This document shows positions 1-8,528 of a DNA stretch of 64,000 nt, in pieces. The DNA is from Anaerolineae bacterium. GTDB taxonomy: Bacteria; Chloroflexota; Anaerolineae; Anaerolineales; Anaerolineaceae. The stretch is from the NCBI GenBank assembly GCA_013314735.1, contig JABUFD010000009.1, positions 1-64,000 of the forward strand, written 5' to 3'. Within the stretch, counting starts at the first letter, position 1. Each line of letters begins with the position of its first letter. The position numbers and the translations under genes are program-made. The notes below the pieces were generated by a model, which was given only the letters and a program-made list of their open reading frames with translations, was not told where the DNA came from and did no database searches.

Positions 1-18
1 TGAAAAAATCAACTTATC

Positions 19-65
19 GTTTGTCTTTGTTAACTATATTATAAACAAACAATTGAAAAAGTCAA
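19..65 (-). promoter_or_regulatory. Promoter with overlapping inverted repeat for a gene left of the window
   Basis: On the minus strand there is a TTGACT box (65-60), a 16-nt spacer and a TATAAT box (43-38), pointing out of the window to the left. An inverted repeat GTTTGT (19-24) / ACAAAC (45-50) brackets the -10, with GTTAAC between the arms. That is the layout expected of a repressor operator. The target gene is not visible, so the regulator cannot be named. The first 120 bases are AT-rich and hold no gene. A small palindrome, CTCAAG-ATT-CTTGAG (105-119), lies between this promoter and the first plus-strand gene. Confidence 0.55.
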
Positions 66-202
66 TAGTAAAACACAGATAATTCAATATTTTAAGGTAG
101 AAAACTCAAGATTCTTGAGGTTGGATGCGGATTCTGCCCCGTTAACACGCCCAAATGCGCCAGCCCCCCGATTTTCACCCCGCTGCGGCGCAATTCTGCC
201 GG

Positions 203-208
203 TATAAT
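203..208 (+). promoter_or_regulatory. -10 box TATAAT for the phosphotransferase gene
   Basis: A perfect TATAAT ends 34 bases before the ATG at 243. No convincing -35 box sits 16-18 bases upstream. The same isolated TATAAT-like box occurs shortly before many other genes in this window. Confidence 0.5.
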
Positions 209-242
209 GGGGACAAACCGAAGGAATGGAGCAACGAAAACG

Positions 243-1271
243 ATGATTAAACCCTGGGATCAACTCACCCAACGCGGCAAAAACCTGCGCCTGCGCCGCC
301 TGGCACTGCAAGCCCTGCAGGAATACCCGCTCGCGGTTACCCGCCTGCGGCTGGTGGGCAACTACACCAACCTGGTGCTGCGCGCTGATACCACCAGCGG
401 CGAAGCCTGGCTGGTGCGGGTGGGCGCCCCCGGCTGGCGCACCGATGCCGATATCCACGCCGAAATGGAATGGCTGCATGCCCTGCGCGGCAGCGGGATC
501 GGTGCCCCCCAACCGCTGGCGGCGCGCGATGGGCGCTGGATGGTGTATGCCAGTGTGCCCGGGGTGATGCCCTGCCGCGTGACGGTACAGAGCTGGCTGC
601 CCGGCACCCCGCTGGAGCGCGCCCTGACCGCCGACAACCTGTGGAAAATGGGCGCATTGTTCGCGCGCCTGCACGCCTTTTCGGCAACGTTCCAGCCCCC
701 GGCAGATTTCACCACCCGCCGCATGCAGCACTACCTGTCACGCGGGGAGGAGCATGCCCTGTTCAACGATGACAACCGCCCCCGGTTCGCGCCGGGCAGC
801 CTGCCCGTGTTTGAGGCCGTCCACCAGCGGGTGATGGCCGCTTTCAACCAGCGCTACACCGCCAGCGCGTGCCCGATCGTGATCCACAATGACCTGTGGC
901 ACGGCAATATCAAGGTCAACCGCGGTCGCCTGCTGCCGCTCGATTTCGAGGACACCCTGTGGGGTTTCCCGGTGCAGGATATCGCCATGGCGATGCAGGA
1001 CCTGATGACGGATGTGGCGCCGGGGCAGTACGAACCGCTGCTGGATGCCTTCCGCCGCGGGTACGAGAGCATCCTGCCGTGGCCGGAGGCGTACGAGGGT
1101 GAAATGGACCTGTTCCGCGCCGGGCGGGTGCTGTGGGTGGCGAATTACGTCGCCTGTTTTGAGCCGGAGTATTTCACCATCCATACCGAACACACCCGTC
1201 CGATGCTCGAGTGCTTCCTGGATGGCGGTCAGCTGCGCCGGTTGCCGGTGGAAGGCAAGGCAGCGGGTTGA
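243..1271 (+). CDS. Aminoglycoside phosphotransferase-family (APH) kinase-like protein
   Basis: This 342-residue protein has the APH/choline-kinase fold. Near residues 213-224 it carries the catalytic loop HNDLWHGN (Asp as base, Asn as metal ligand). About 15 residues later comes LDFED, whose Asp is the metal-binding DFG equivalent. An N-terminal lobe with a VRVGAPG strand precedes these. The family phosphorylates hydroxyls of small molecules such as aminosugars, choline, homoserine or Ser/Thr, and the substrate cannot be read from sequence. The ATG at 243 is preferred over the upstream ATG at 207 because 207 lies inside the TATAAT box and an AAGGA-like ribosome site precedes 243. It appears monocistronic. 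There is no sign that it is a drug-resistance gene. Confidence 0.75.
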   Translation: MIKPWDQLTQRGKNLRLRRLALQALQEYPLAVTRLRLVGNYTNLVLRADTTSGEAWLVRVGAPGWRTDADIHAEMEWLHALRGSGIGAPQPLAARDGRWMVYASVPGVMPCRVTVQSWLPGTPLERALTADNLWKMGALFARLHAFSATFQPPADFTTRRMQHYLSRGEEHALFNDDNRPRFAPGSLPVFEAVHQRVMAAFNQRYTASACPIVIHNDLWHGNIKVNRGRLLPLDFEDTLWGFPVQDIAMAMQDLMTDVAPGQYEPLLDAFRRGYESILPWPEAYEGEMDLFRAGRVLWVANYVACFEPEYFTIHTEHTRPMLECFLDGGQLRRLPVEGKAAG

Positions 1272-1281
1272 TCCCCCGCGG

Positions 1282-1587
1282 TCAACTGCGCAGCAGCGCC
1301 GCGCGGAACGGGTAGAGCCGTGCGGTCATGATGCCTTCCGCCACGGCCGGATCCGATTGCATCAGGTGTTCCGCTTCCGCCGGGGTTTCCGCCTCGAACA
1401 CCACAATCCCGAAGGTCTCGGCATCCAGCCCGTCTGTTTTGCCGGCGAGGAGCAATTTCCCCTGTGCCTGCAATGCCTGCAGCTGGGCAAAATGGCGGCT
1501 GACAATCGCCTCTTCGCGAGCGGTCCAATTTTCCGCCGCCAGCAAGGCGGGGATCAGCTTGAGGACATAGATATATTGGGATGCCAT
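1282..1587 (-). CDS. YciI-like (YCII-related) small protein
   Basis: A 101-residue protein typical of the YciI/DGPF dimeric ferredoxin-like fold. It opens with a hydrophobic strand (YIYVLKLIPAL), has a His in the SRHFAQLQALQAQGKLLLAG region, and shows the usual LAGKTDG...GIVVFEAETPAEAEHLMQSDPAV pattern. The family is compact and cytoplasmic, and some members act as dehydrochlorinase- or lyase-like enzymes. Most have no known substrate. AGGAGA lies just before the ATG. A TAAGAT-like -10 lies 20-30 bases further upstream. It converges with the phosphotransferase gene, leaving about 10 bases between the two stop codons. Confidence 0.75.
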   Translation of the reverse strand: MASQYIYVLKLIPALLAAENWTAREEAIVSRHFAQLQALQAQGKLLLAGKTDGLDAETFGIVVFEAETPAEAEHLMQSDPAVAEGIMTARLYPFRAALLRS

Positions 1588-1883
1588 ACGATTCTCCTGG
1601 AATACATGCCTGGGTTAATCTTACCTGCTTGCGCCCAGCCTGGCAACAGCGGAATGGTACCGGCGGCGTGCCTTTTGGTTTCCCGCCGCCCATGCCGCCG
1701 CCATTCCCTCCTGAAGGGCCGGGCGTTTAAAGCAACCCCGCATCCCCGATCCTGGGCATGAATCGTGAGCGAAACAACCACATGAGCCGTAGGAACCCAA
1801 AGGTTGTTAGAATCTTCCTCCCGCAGCCGCCGCCAAGTCTGGTAAGATTATAGGCAGCCACCGGCAAAGGAGTCGTTACCAGC

Positions 1884-3632
1884 ATGCAAGCCGTCAAGCA
1901 CAAACATTGGGCGATCGCCCCGGTTCTCCCCGAAGATATCCAGCAGGAACTCAGCGGTTACCACCGCCTGCTGCAGCAGCTGCTCTACAACCGCGGCATC
2001 GTCACCAAAGAGGGCGCCGACCGCTATGTACGCCAATCCGGGCCGCTGTATGACCCATTCCTGCTCAAAGACATGGAGACTGCGGTGGAACGCCTGCGGC
2101 AGGCGCTGCAGCAGCGCGAACGCATCATCGTCTACGGCGATTATGACTGCGACGGCGTCACCGCCACGGCGATGCTGGTGGAATTCCTGCAGCGCGTGGG
2201 CGCCAACGCCGAAGGCTATATCCCCGACCGCTTCGATGAAGGGTATGGCCTCAACAAGGATGCCATCCTCCAGCTGGCGGCGGAGGGTTGCCAGCTGCTG
2301 GTCACGGTCGATTGCGGCATCCGCTCAGTGGAGGAGGTGGCACTGGCCGTGGAACGCGGCATGGATGTGATCCTCTCCGACCACCACCTGCCCGGCGAGG
2401 TGCTGCCCCCCGCCCTGGCGATCATCGACCACCGCCAGCCCGGCGACGAATACCCCGAAAAAGAATTATGCGGCGCCGGCCTGGCATTCAAGATGATCGA
2501 AGCCTACCTGCAAAGGGTTCCCACCGAAGGCGTGGAAGCCGCCGAATGGCTCGATCTCGCCGCGGTGGCCACCGTGGCGGACATCGTGCCCCTCACGGGC
2601 GAGAACCGCGCCCTGGTCAAAGCCGGGCTGGAAGTGATCCGCCAGGGAAAACGTGTGGGGTTGAACGCCCTGATCGGTGCTGCCGGCTTGCAGTCCGGCA
2701 CGTTCAAAGCCTCCAACATTGCTTTCGGCATCGGGCCGCGCATCAACGCCGCCGGGCGCATCGAAAATGCCCAGGTGGCGCTGCAGCTGCTCACCAGCCA
2801 TGACCCGCACGAAGCCGCCACCCTGGCACAGGGCCTGGATGACCTCAATACCCGCCGCCAGGAAGAAACCGTGGACGTCCAGCGCGTTGCCGAAGAGCAG
2901 GCCCTCGAAAGCGGTGATCCGCCCCTGATCTTTGCCACCTCACCCGATTTCCACATGGGCGTGGTCGGGCTGGCCGCCAGCCGCCTGACCGAAACCTACT
3001 ACCGCCCCGCGGTGGTGGTGGCACTGGGGGAGGATTACGCGCGCGCCTCGTGCCGCAGCATCCCGGAATTCCACATCACGCATGCCCTCGACGGCTGCCA
3101 GGACCTGTTTGACGTCAACGACGGCGAACGCTACGGCGGGCATGCCGCCGCGGCCGGATTTACCATCCGCAATGAAAAATTGCCCGAACTGCGCCGGCGC
3201 CTGCTGGATGCCGCCCGTTCACAGATCGACAGCAAGCCCCTCGTACCCACCATCCCCGTGGATGTTTCCTTTAACTTCGGCTACCTGCTGCGCAACCGCG
3301 AGAACATCTATAAGCTGGTGCAACTGCTGGAACCCACCGGCACCGCCAATGACCCGGTGCTGTTCGCGGCGCGCGACCTGCGCGTGGTGAACGCCTATGC
3401 CGTCGGGCGCGACCAGACCCACCTGCGCCTCAAGCTCAGCGACGGCTTCAGCAGCGAATACGTGATCGCTTTCCGCCAGGCTTACTGGCTGGAGAACATG
3501 CCGGAGCGGGTCGATATCCTTTTCACCCTCGACCGCAACCTGTACAACGGCAAGGTGGATTTCCAGGTATTGGTGCGCGAAATCCGTCCGCACCAACCCG
3601 AAATCACCCCTTCACAGGATTCGGTTCTTTAA
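1884..3632 (+). CDS. recJ: Single-stranded-DNA-specific exonuclease RecJ
   Basis: This 582-residue protein has the full RecJ layout. The DHH domain shows DYDCDGVTA (about residue 86) and SDHH (about residue 166), which carry the Mn-binding aspartates and histidines. The RecJ core signatures VATVADIVPL and GPRINAAGRI follow. The DHHA1 domain has GVVGLAASRL and the GG(H/A)xxAAG-type motif YGGHAAAAGF. A C-terminal OB-like region follows. RecJ degrades single-stranded DNA 5' to 3' in recombination, mismatch and base-excision repair. The length matches the family. AAGGAG lies 11 bases before the ATG. It is transcribed alone, with a TAAGAT-like -10 about 35 bases upstream. Confidence 0.93.
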   Translation: MQAVKHKHWAIAPVLPEDIQQELSGYHRLLQQLLYNRGIVTKEGADRYVRQSGPLYDPFLLKDMETAVERLRQALQQRERIIVYGDYDCDGVTATAMLVEFLQRVGANAEGYIPDRFDEGYGLNKDAILQLAAEGCQLLVTVDCGIRSVEEVALAVERGMDVILSDHHLPGEVLPPALAIIDHRQPGDEYPEKELCGAGLAFKMIEAYLQRVPTEGVEAAEWLDLAAVATVADIVPLTGENRALVKAGLEVIRQGKRVGLNALIGAAGLQSGTFKASNIAFGIGPRINAAGRIENAQVALQLLTSHDPHEAATLAQGLDDLNTRRQEETVDVQRVAEEQALESGDPPLIFATSPDFHMGVVGLAASRLTETYYRPAVVVALGEDYARASCRSIPEFHITHALDGCQDLFDVNDGERYGGHAAAAGFTIRNEKLPELRRRLLDAARSQIDSKPLVPTIPVDVSFNFGYLLRNRENIYKLVQLLEPTGTANDPVLFAARDLRVVNAYAVGRDQTHLRLKLSDGFSSEYVIAFRQAYWLENMPERVDILFTLDRNLYNGKVDFQVLVREIRPHQPEITPSQDSVL

Positions 3633-3696
3633 CCCCTGCGCCGCCCCCAAACACAGATAGCAGCGACATCATCCCGCCCAATATTCCCGGTCATCC

Positions 3697-4593
3697 TCAG
3701 GGTGTATTCAATCGGTGAACTTTGGTATATCCCAGCCGGCCACGGGTACCGATGAGAAGCAACAGGGCTGGTATGCCAAAGCCGATCAGGGCGGCAATAT
3801 TCAAGGTGGTTGTAGTCACGGCCGGAAACAAGGGAACCAGCGCCAGTTGGGGGGTGTTAATGCTGGCATGTGCCAGAATGGCGAACACGACACTGCCGCC
3901 GGTATGATTAAACAGCCAGGTCAGCAGGATGGTGAGCGCGGTAATCAACAACAGGAAAATGGGAAAATTGACCACAAAGTCGGAAAGTCCGGTGCCCGGC
4001 CCCCCGCCCTGGGCAGAGGTGAGGAAATCCGGCAGGTGCCAGCCTGCCCAAAGCACTGAGAGCAATACTGTGCCCCACAGGGGTCCACGGCGCTGCTGGA
4101 GGCGCGGCAGGGCAAACCCGCGCCACCCGGGTTCTTCTCCCAACGGACCGCCGCCAATGGCAACGGACAAGAAAGAAACCAGGTAGGTAACTGGCAGTTG
4201 CGGCGGTATGCCATCGAATCCTGCCAGCATACCCGGTTGGATTGCGATGCCAGACACAATCAGCACGGGAAAGCCAAACAGAATCAACACATACCATAAC
4301 CATCCCGCCTTCCCCTGGCGGAATTGCCGCCAGAAAGATTGCGCGCCGTCCTTCCCGGGCAGAATGCGAGCCATGATCCATGCCGCCAGGAACGGCCCGA
4401 ATGATTTGATGGCAAACGTATAACGGATTCCTTCCGGCAATATTCCCCACTCAGAGAGGATGAAAGGAATGGACAATATCCATGAGATCAGATAGGCAAG
4501 AAAAAAGAACGCGAATAATGGATGATCTTGCATCCAGCATTTTACTTTTTCAGGCATAGGTTTCTGGGATCGGGGATTCTTTGCAGCGTTCAC
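3697..4593 (-). CDS. CPBP-family (CAAX/Abi) intramembrane metalloprotease
   Basis: This 298-residue membrane protein has about seven hydrophobic segments and the CPBP catalytic motifs. GEEPGWRG (EExxxR, about residues 151-157) is followed by WAGWHLPDF (His near residue 185) and HASIN (His near 240). The family cleaves membrane proteins or peptides, and bacterial members include bacteriocin-immunity and prenyl-protease relatives. I choose the GTG at 4593 because a perfect AGGAGG (4602-4607) stands 8 bases before it. The reading frame stays open upstream but that stretch is not protein-like and contains a TATAAT box (4642-4647) on this strand. The substrate is unknown. Confidence 0.8.
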   Translation of the reverse strand: MNAAKNPRSQKPMPEKVKCWMQDHPLFAFFFLAYLISWILSIPFILSEWGILPEGIRYTFAIKSFGPFLAAWIMARILPGKDGAQSFWRQFRQGKAGWLWYVLILFGFPVLIVSGIAIQPGMLAGFDGIPPQLPVTYLVSFLSVAIGGGPLGEEPGWRGFALPRLQQRRGPLWGTVLLSVLWAGWHLPDFLTSAQGGGPGTGLSDFVVNFPIFLLLITALTILLTWLFNHTGGSVVFAILAHASINTPQLALVPLFPAVTTTTLNIAALIGFGIPALLLLIGTRGRLGYTKVHRLNTP

Positions 4594-5021
4594 GTGGGTT
4601 TCCTCCTGGATGGAATGAGGCATGGTGTAAAACCAACGGTGATTATAGCGTGGAAATCCTGAACCGGCTATAGGCTGAGGTTTTTCCTCCGGCGCCCCCA
4701 TGGCTATCACAATGTCAGAGTCCACATGAAAAAACAAGTACCGTGTTGTTTGAACACCATCAAACCCGGGTACATGGGGGGTATTCATGGAAATGTGAAA
4801 GCGCATCTCTCCCGTTCAGGGGATTGTATTCCCGCACAATTATGATATGATTTTAATGATTCAGGCCGCTGCTGCCTGTGCGGTGGTTTCCGCTCCTCCC
4901 GCCCGTGCCCGGGGAACGCATCAGGAACAGGCTCCCAAACAACCATTCCAATCCGCTTCTGGCAGGCCGTTTTGGTGTGCCTGCCCCATTTCCCTTCCCA
5001 CCATCATTCAGGAGAAAACCC

Positions 5022-7571
5022 ATGTATTGTCATCATTGCGGAACCGCGATTCCCCAAAACGCGCGGGAATGTCCCAACTGCCATGCGCCGCTGCCTGTGC
5101 CGCAGGCACCCTACCAGGAACCTCCCACCATGATCACGGGTGCGGCCCCGCCGGTGTATACCCCGCCGCCGCAGGCCGCCGTCCCTGCCAAAAAACAGGT
5201 CAAGCCGGCCGTGATCGTCGCGGTTGTCCTCGGCGCGCTGCTGGTGCTGTGCCTGCTGGCGGCCGTGGTGGTGGTCCTGCTCCGACCAGCCTGGCTGCCG
5301 TTCGACCTGCCGCAATTGGGCGGCGGCGCCAAAGGAAAACAATCGGATGATTACCTGGTGGGCTACCTTCAGAACGATGATGAGATCGACCTGGCGTGGG
5401 TGCACGGCAAGAACGAAGATATGATCTATGAGGATGCCCTGCTGGACACCAACTACAACAGTATCTATTATATTGTCAATGGCGAGATCGAGCGCTACCT
5501 GTGGAACCAGGTTGATTTTCTCCCCACCGATCCCGGCAAGCTGCTGGTACGGGTGATGGACGATGAAGACACCGTGGTTTCCCTGCGCGACCTGAAAAAA
5601 GAAACCGAGATCGAGTTGTTTTCCAGCAGCGATTCCTTTACCGGCTACCTGCTGGAGAACGGCAACTTTGTCTTTGTGGAAAACCGCAGCGAAAGTGTAC
5701 GCGCGTATGTGTCTGACGGCAAAACCGAAGCCGAACGCGTGCTGAAAGCCGACCAGATCAGCTACCTGCCCGTGCTGAACAGTTTCCTGACGGTGGAATA
5801 TGAAGATGAGGAAGCCATCTACACCCTGTTCGACCTGCAGGGCAACGAAACCGTGGTGCTGTTCCAGGGAGAAGGCCTGGGCAACTGGTTGATCACACCC
5901 GATGGCCGCCTGATGGCCGCCGTGGTGGAGAGCGATGACGGCGCCGAGGTGCAGTTGATCGATACCCGCAGCGGCGAAGTGATTTCGACCAACGACCGCT
6001 ACAGCGGGATCGCCGGCCTGTTCAGTGCCGCCAGGGGCAGCCTGGTGTATTTCTACGGCGAAGATGAAGATGGCTTCCTCTCGCTCGAAGCCACCACGGA
6101 CGGTACCTGGGTGCTGCTGACGGAAGGCGCGCGCAAACTGGCCGCCACCGCCAACCGCGATGCCGCCCAGATCGCTTATGTGATCACCGATGAAGACAAC
6201 ACCAGCATCCTGTACACCGCCGATGTGAAAAGCGGTGAAAGCCAGGAAATCATGGATTCTGATGATACCCTCAACCTGATGAGCGAAACCCGCCTGGCGG
6301 ACACCTTCTTTGTCACGGAAGTGGTGGATGAAGAAACCACGCTCTACCGCTGCTCGTTTCGCGGCGGCGGCCCGTTGCCGCTGCTGGAAGAGGTCGAGGC
6401 CAGCATCAGCTACATGAACGGGATCAACGGCCTTTCATTCCTGCGGATGGATTTCATCGAAGACAGTACCGCGGCGGTGTGGGTGCTGCCCAAAAACGCG
6501 GAAGAAGGTTTTGTGCTGCTGGATGATTGGTACTCGCTCGATATTGCCGGTGTGTCACCCGACAGTTCAAAGGTGGTCATCAACGGCATGGAAGATTCCG
6601 GCGATGACCCCGTCCTGCTGGCAATCGATGTGAAAGAAGGCGCAGAACCGGTCGAAATTGATGACGACTTTGAATCCGTCTGGACCCTCTACTACACCAG
6701 TGACGGGAACAGCCTGCTCTACAACGCCCAGACCGGCGACGACGAGGAGGATTACGAGGTGCGCCGCTACGCGCTCAACACCCGCGATGCCGTGGTGGAA
6801 ACCCTGTATGAAGAAGCGCGTGTGATTGCCACCGGTTGGGTTCCGCTTGATTTCCAAAGCTACTGGTACGCCTATACCATCTATCCCACCCAGGGCAGCG
6901 GGGTTTCCCGCCTGGGCGTGGGGCAAAGCGCGAGCGGCTCACTGGGCGGCGAAGTGTACGAGACCCGCTTCAAAACCAGCCTGGAGGCCGATACCCTCTA
7001 CCGCGTGGTGGTCAGCGCCGCCGATACGGTCAACCCGGCCGTGTACCTGTATGACAAAGACGGCGTCCAGTTGGTGTACAAGAACGATTACGCCAATGCC
7101 GAGGAAAGTGTTTTCTTTACCCCACCCGTTTCGGGCACGTTCGAGATTGGCGTGACCGATTGGAACTATGCCAGCAGTGAAAGCAAGTTTTCGATCGAGC
7201 TATCCGCGGTACCCGCCACTGCGCTGAACCCGGGGGATTCCGTCAGTGATACGATGACCACCGGCGACCTGTACCGTGTGGGCGAAAGCGAGCAATACCT
7301 GCGCTTTTTCATCCTGCCGGTGAAGGCCAACGATTACCTCACGATCACGATCGACGGTTTCGGGGAGGATGTGCCGTTCGGCGCCACCCTGTATGATGCC
7401 TACTACACCTACCAGACCGGCACCTATGGCTACGGCTATCCAGCCTCATTGTATTACTCCGCCTATTACGATGGGCGCATGATCCTGGCCATCACCGATG
7501 ATTCCACGTTTTACGGGATGACGGTCGATTTCGGCAAGGACCACAGCTTTACGGTGGATGTGGTGAAATAA
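5022..7571 (+). CDS. Membrane-anchored protein: zinc ribbon, TM helix, beta-propeller, PPC-like C-terminus
   Basis: An 849-residue protein of unusual build. Residues 3-20 form a zinc ribbon (CHHC...CPNC). A Pro/Ala-rich linker follows, then one strong transmembrane helix at about residues 63-88. A large outside part reads like WD40/TolB propeller repeats (residues about 105-600), with many acidic DDED/DEE stretches. The last 200 residues resemble two bacterial pre-peptidase C-terminal (PPC) beta-sandwiches, as in SLEADTLYRVVVSA and SGTFEIGVTDW. The zinc ribbon should face the cytoplasm. I chose the ATG at 5022 because of AGGAGA just upstream and because the conserved zinc ribbon starts there. 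The function is unknown. A sensor or scaffold role is a guess. Confidence 0.7.
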   Translation: MYCHHCGTAIPQNARECPNCHAPLPVPQAPYQEPPTMITGAAPPVYTPPPQAAVPAKKQVKPAVIVAVVLGALLVLCLLAAVVVVLLRPAWLPFDLPQLGGGAKGKQSDDYLVGYLQNDDEIDLAWVHGKNEDMIYEDALLDTNYNSIYYIVNGEIERYLWNQVDFLPTDPGKLLVRVMDDEDTVVSLRDLKKETEIELFSSSDSFTGYLLENGNFVFVENRSESVRAYVSDGKTEAERVLKADQISYLPVLNSFLTVEYEDEEAIYTLFDLQGNETVVLFQGEGLGNWLITPDGRLMAAVVESDDGAEVQLIDTRSGEVISTNDRYSGIAGLFSAARGSLVYFYGEDEDGFLSLEATTDGTWVLLTEGARKLAATANRDAAQIAYVITDEDNTSILYTADVKSGESQEIMDSDDTLNLMSETRLADTFFVTEVVDEETTLYRCSFRGGGPLPLLEEVEASISYMNGINGLSFLRMDFIEDSTAAVWVLPKNAEEGFVLLDDWYSLDIAGVSPDSSKVVINGMEDSGDDPVLLAIDVKEGAEPVEIDDDFESVWTLYYTSDGNSLLYNAQTGDDEEDYEVRRYALNTRDAVVETLYEEARVIATGWVPLDFQSYWYAYTIYPTQGSGVSRLGVGQSASGSLGGEVYETRFKTSLEADTLYRVVVSAADTVNPAVYLYDKDGVQLVYKNDYANAEESVFFTPPVSGTFEIGVTDWNYASSESKFSIELSAVPATALNPGDSVSDTMTTGDLYRVGESEQYLRFFILPVKANDYLTITIDGFGEDVPFGATLYDAYYTYQTGTYGYGYPASLYYSAYYDGRMILAITDDSTFYGMTVDFGKDHSFTVDVVK

Positions 7572-7601
7572 CCGCCGCTGACGCGGCTGCGCAGTGAATT
7601 G

Positions 7602-7638
7602 AACGGGCAGGATTCCGCACAAGGAAATCCTGCCCGTT
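7602..7638. terminator. Bidirectional hairpin between convergent genes
   Basis: A perfect 13-bp stem, AACGGGCAGGATT (7602-7614) with AATCCTGCCCGTT (7626-7638), lies between the propeller-protein stop and the methyltransferase stop. It lacks a clean U-tract on either strand. It may be a weak terminator or an mRNA 3'-end stabiliser. Confidence 0.5.
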
Positions 7639-7677
7639 GTGTTCCCCATAGTAATCCTGGATGGCAATGGGCGCAAT

Positions 7678-8274
7678 TTACCCCGCACCCGGCGCAACCG
7701 GGATCAGGAACAGGACCTTGTGGGTCAGTTCCGCCATGCGCGGTTCGCCCAATCCGATCACCTGGCACAGGCGGGCGAGGTCCTTCAATTTCACGCGGTG
7801 CTCCAGCGGCGGGCCGTGCAGGCTGAGGCGCGGCGGCCATTCCAGCAGGGCAATTCCCACCCGCGCCGCACGGGCGGCTTCGCGCAGCGCGCGCTCGGGG
7901 TCGTGCACCTCATGGAACACCATCCCCATAAAGGCCAGGTCAAATGCCTTGTCACCGCAGGGCAGTGCCTCCGCGCTGCCCTCCAGCATCGGCACCCCGG
8001 GCAGGTGGGTACGTGCCTCGGCCAGCATCGCCGGGTTGGGGTCCACCCCCGCCACCTGCAAACCGCGACGGGCAAAGGCCTCGGCAAACAACCCGCTGCC
8101 GGTGCCGATATCCAGCAGTGACCAGGCAGTTTCCGCCAGCACACAATGGAAAGCCTCCAGCGTCAGGCTGACCACCCGCTCCACCTCCATCTCGCGCACA
8201 CGCTGCGCCGCGCGCAGTGATTGCGGACTGCCGTGGAAGATGTGCGGGGCGTGTTTGTGCAGGGGTTCGGTCAT
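7678..8274 (-). CDS. Class I SAM-dependent methyltransferase (Methyltransf_11 type)
   Basis: A 198-residue Rossmann methyltransferase. Motif I is LLDIGTGSGLFAEAFA, the acidic end of strand beta-2 is VAGVDPNP, and motif IV is FDLAFMGMVFHEVHDP. The pattern fits UbiE/Methyltransf_11 enzymes, which move a methyl group from SAM to a small acceptor that cannot be named here. The N-terminus HIFHGSPQSLRAAQRVREME is shared by small stand-alone methyltransferases of anaerobes. The start at 8274 follows AGGAG at good spacing. A TATAAT box on this strand lies about 30 bases upstream. It is divergent from the GGDEF gene. Confidence 0.8.
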   Translation of the reverse strand: MTEPLHKHAPHIFHGSPQSLRAAQRVREMEVERVVSLTLEAFHCVLAETAWSLLDIGTGSGLFAEAFARRGLQVAGVDPNPAMLAEARTHLPGVPMLEGSAEALPCGDKAFDLAFMGMVFHEVHDPERALREAARAARVGIALLEWPPRLSLHGPPLEHRVKLKDLARLCQVIGLGEPRMAELTHKVLFLIPVAPGAG

Positions 8275-8437
8275 GGTCTGACTCCTGTAAGCGATACCGG
8301 TATTATACATCCAACCCATCGCCTTCGGGAGAAACAAAAACAGCGGCCAGGCATCATGGACAGGGGTTGATCGCCATCATCCTTTCGGCGGTTGGCGCCA
8401 GGCACATTTTGGTACACCTTCCTGGCGATAGTTGGGT

Positions 8438-8443
8438 ATAATA
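8438..8443 (+). promoter_or_regulatory. -10 box TATAAT of the GGDEF gene
   Basis: This TATAAT would start transcription near 8450, giving a leader of about 80 bases before the ATG at 8529. That leader contains the terminator-like hairpin at 8480-8508. Confidence 0.5.
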
Positions 8444-8479
8444 ACATCCAACATTGCTTTGGCATCCGAATCATTTGGT

Positions 8480-8508
8480 TCAGGGGAAACAGGATTCCCC
8501 TGATTTTT
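8480..8508 (+). terminator. Terminator-like hairpin inside the 5' leader of the GGDEF gene
   Basis: A 9-bp stem, TCAGGGGAA (8480-8488) with TTCCCCTGA (8495-8503), has a 6-base loop and is followed at once by TTTTT (8504-8508). It has the form of an intrinsic terminator and sits between the promoter and the coding start. It could be an attenuator of the diguanylate cyclase, or the end of a small RNA of about 55-60 nt. Confidence 0.5.
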
Positions 8509-8528
8509 GGTTAATATGGAGTGTTCCT

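Noticed and set aside
84-731. A long minus-strand frame opposite the first phosphotransferase
   Set aside because: The plus strand carries clear kinase motifs. The antisense frame is a by-product of high GC codon use. The same holds for many long frames opposite other genes, such as 14166-16448 and 40072-42744.
4878-5021. N-terminal extension of the zinc-ribbon protein
   Set aside because: It would place 48 unstructured residues before the zinc ribbon. The ATG at 5022 has a good ribosome site directly before it.
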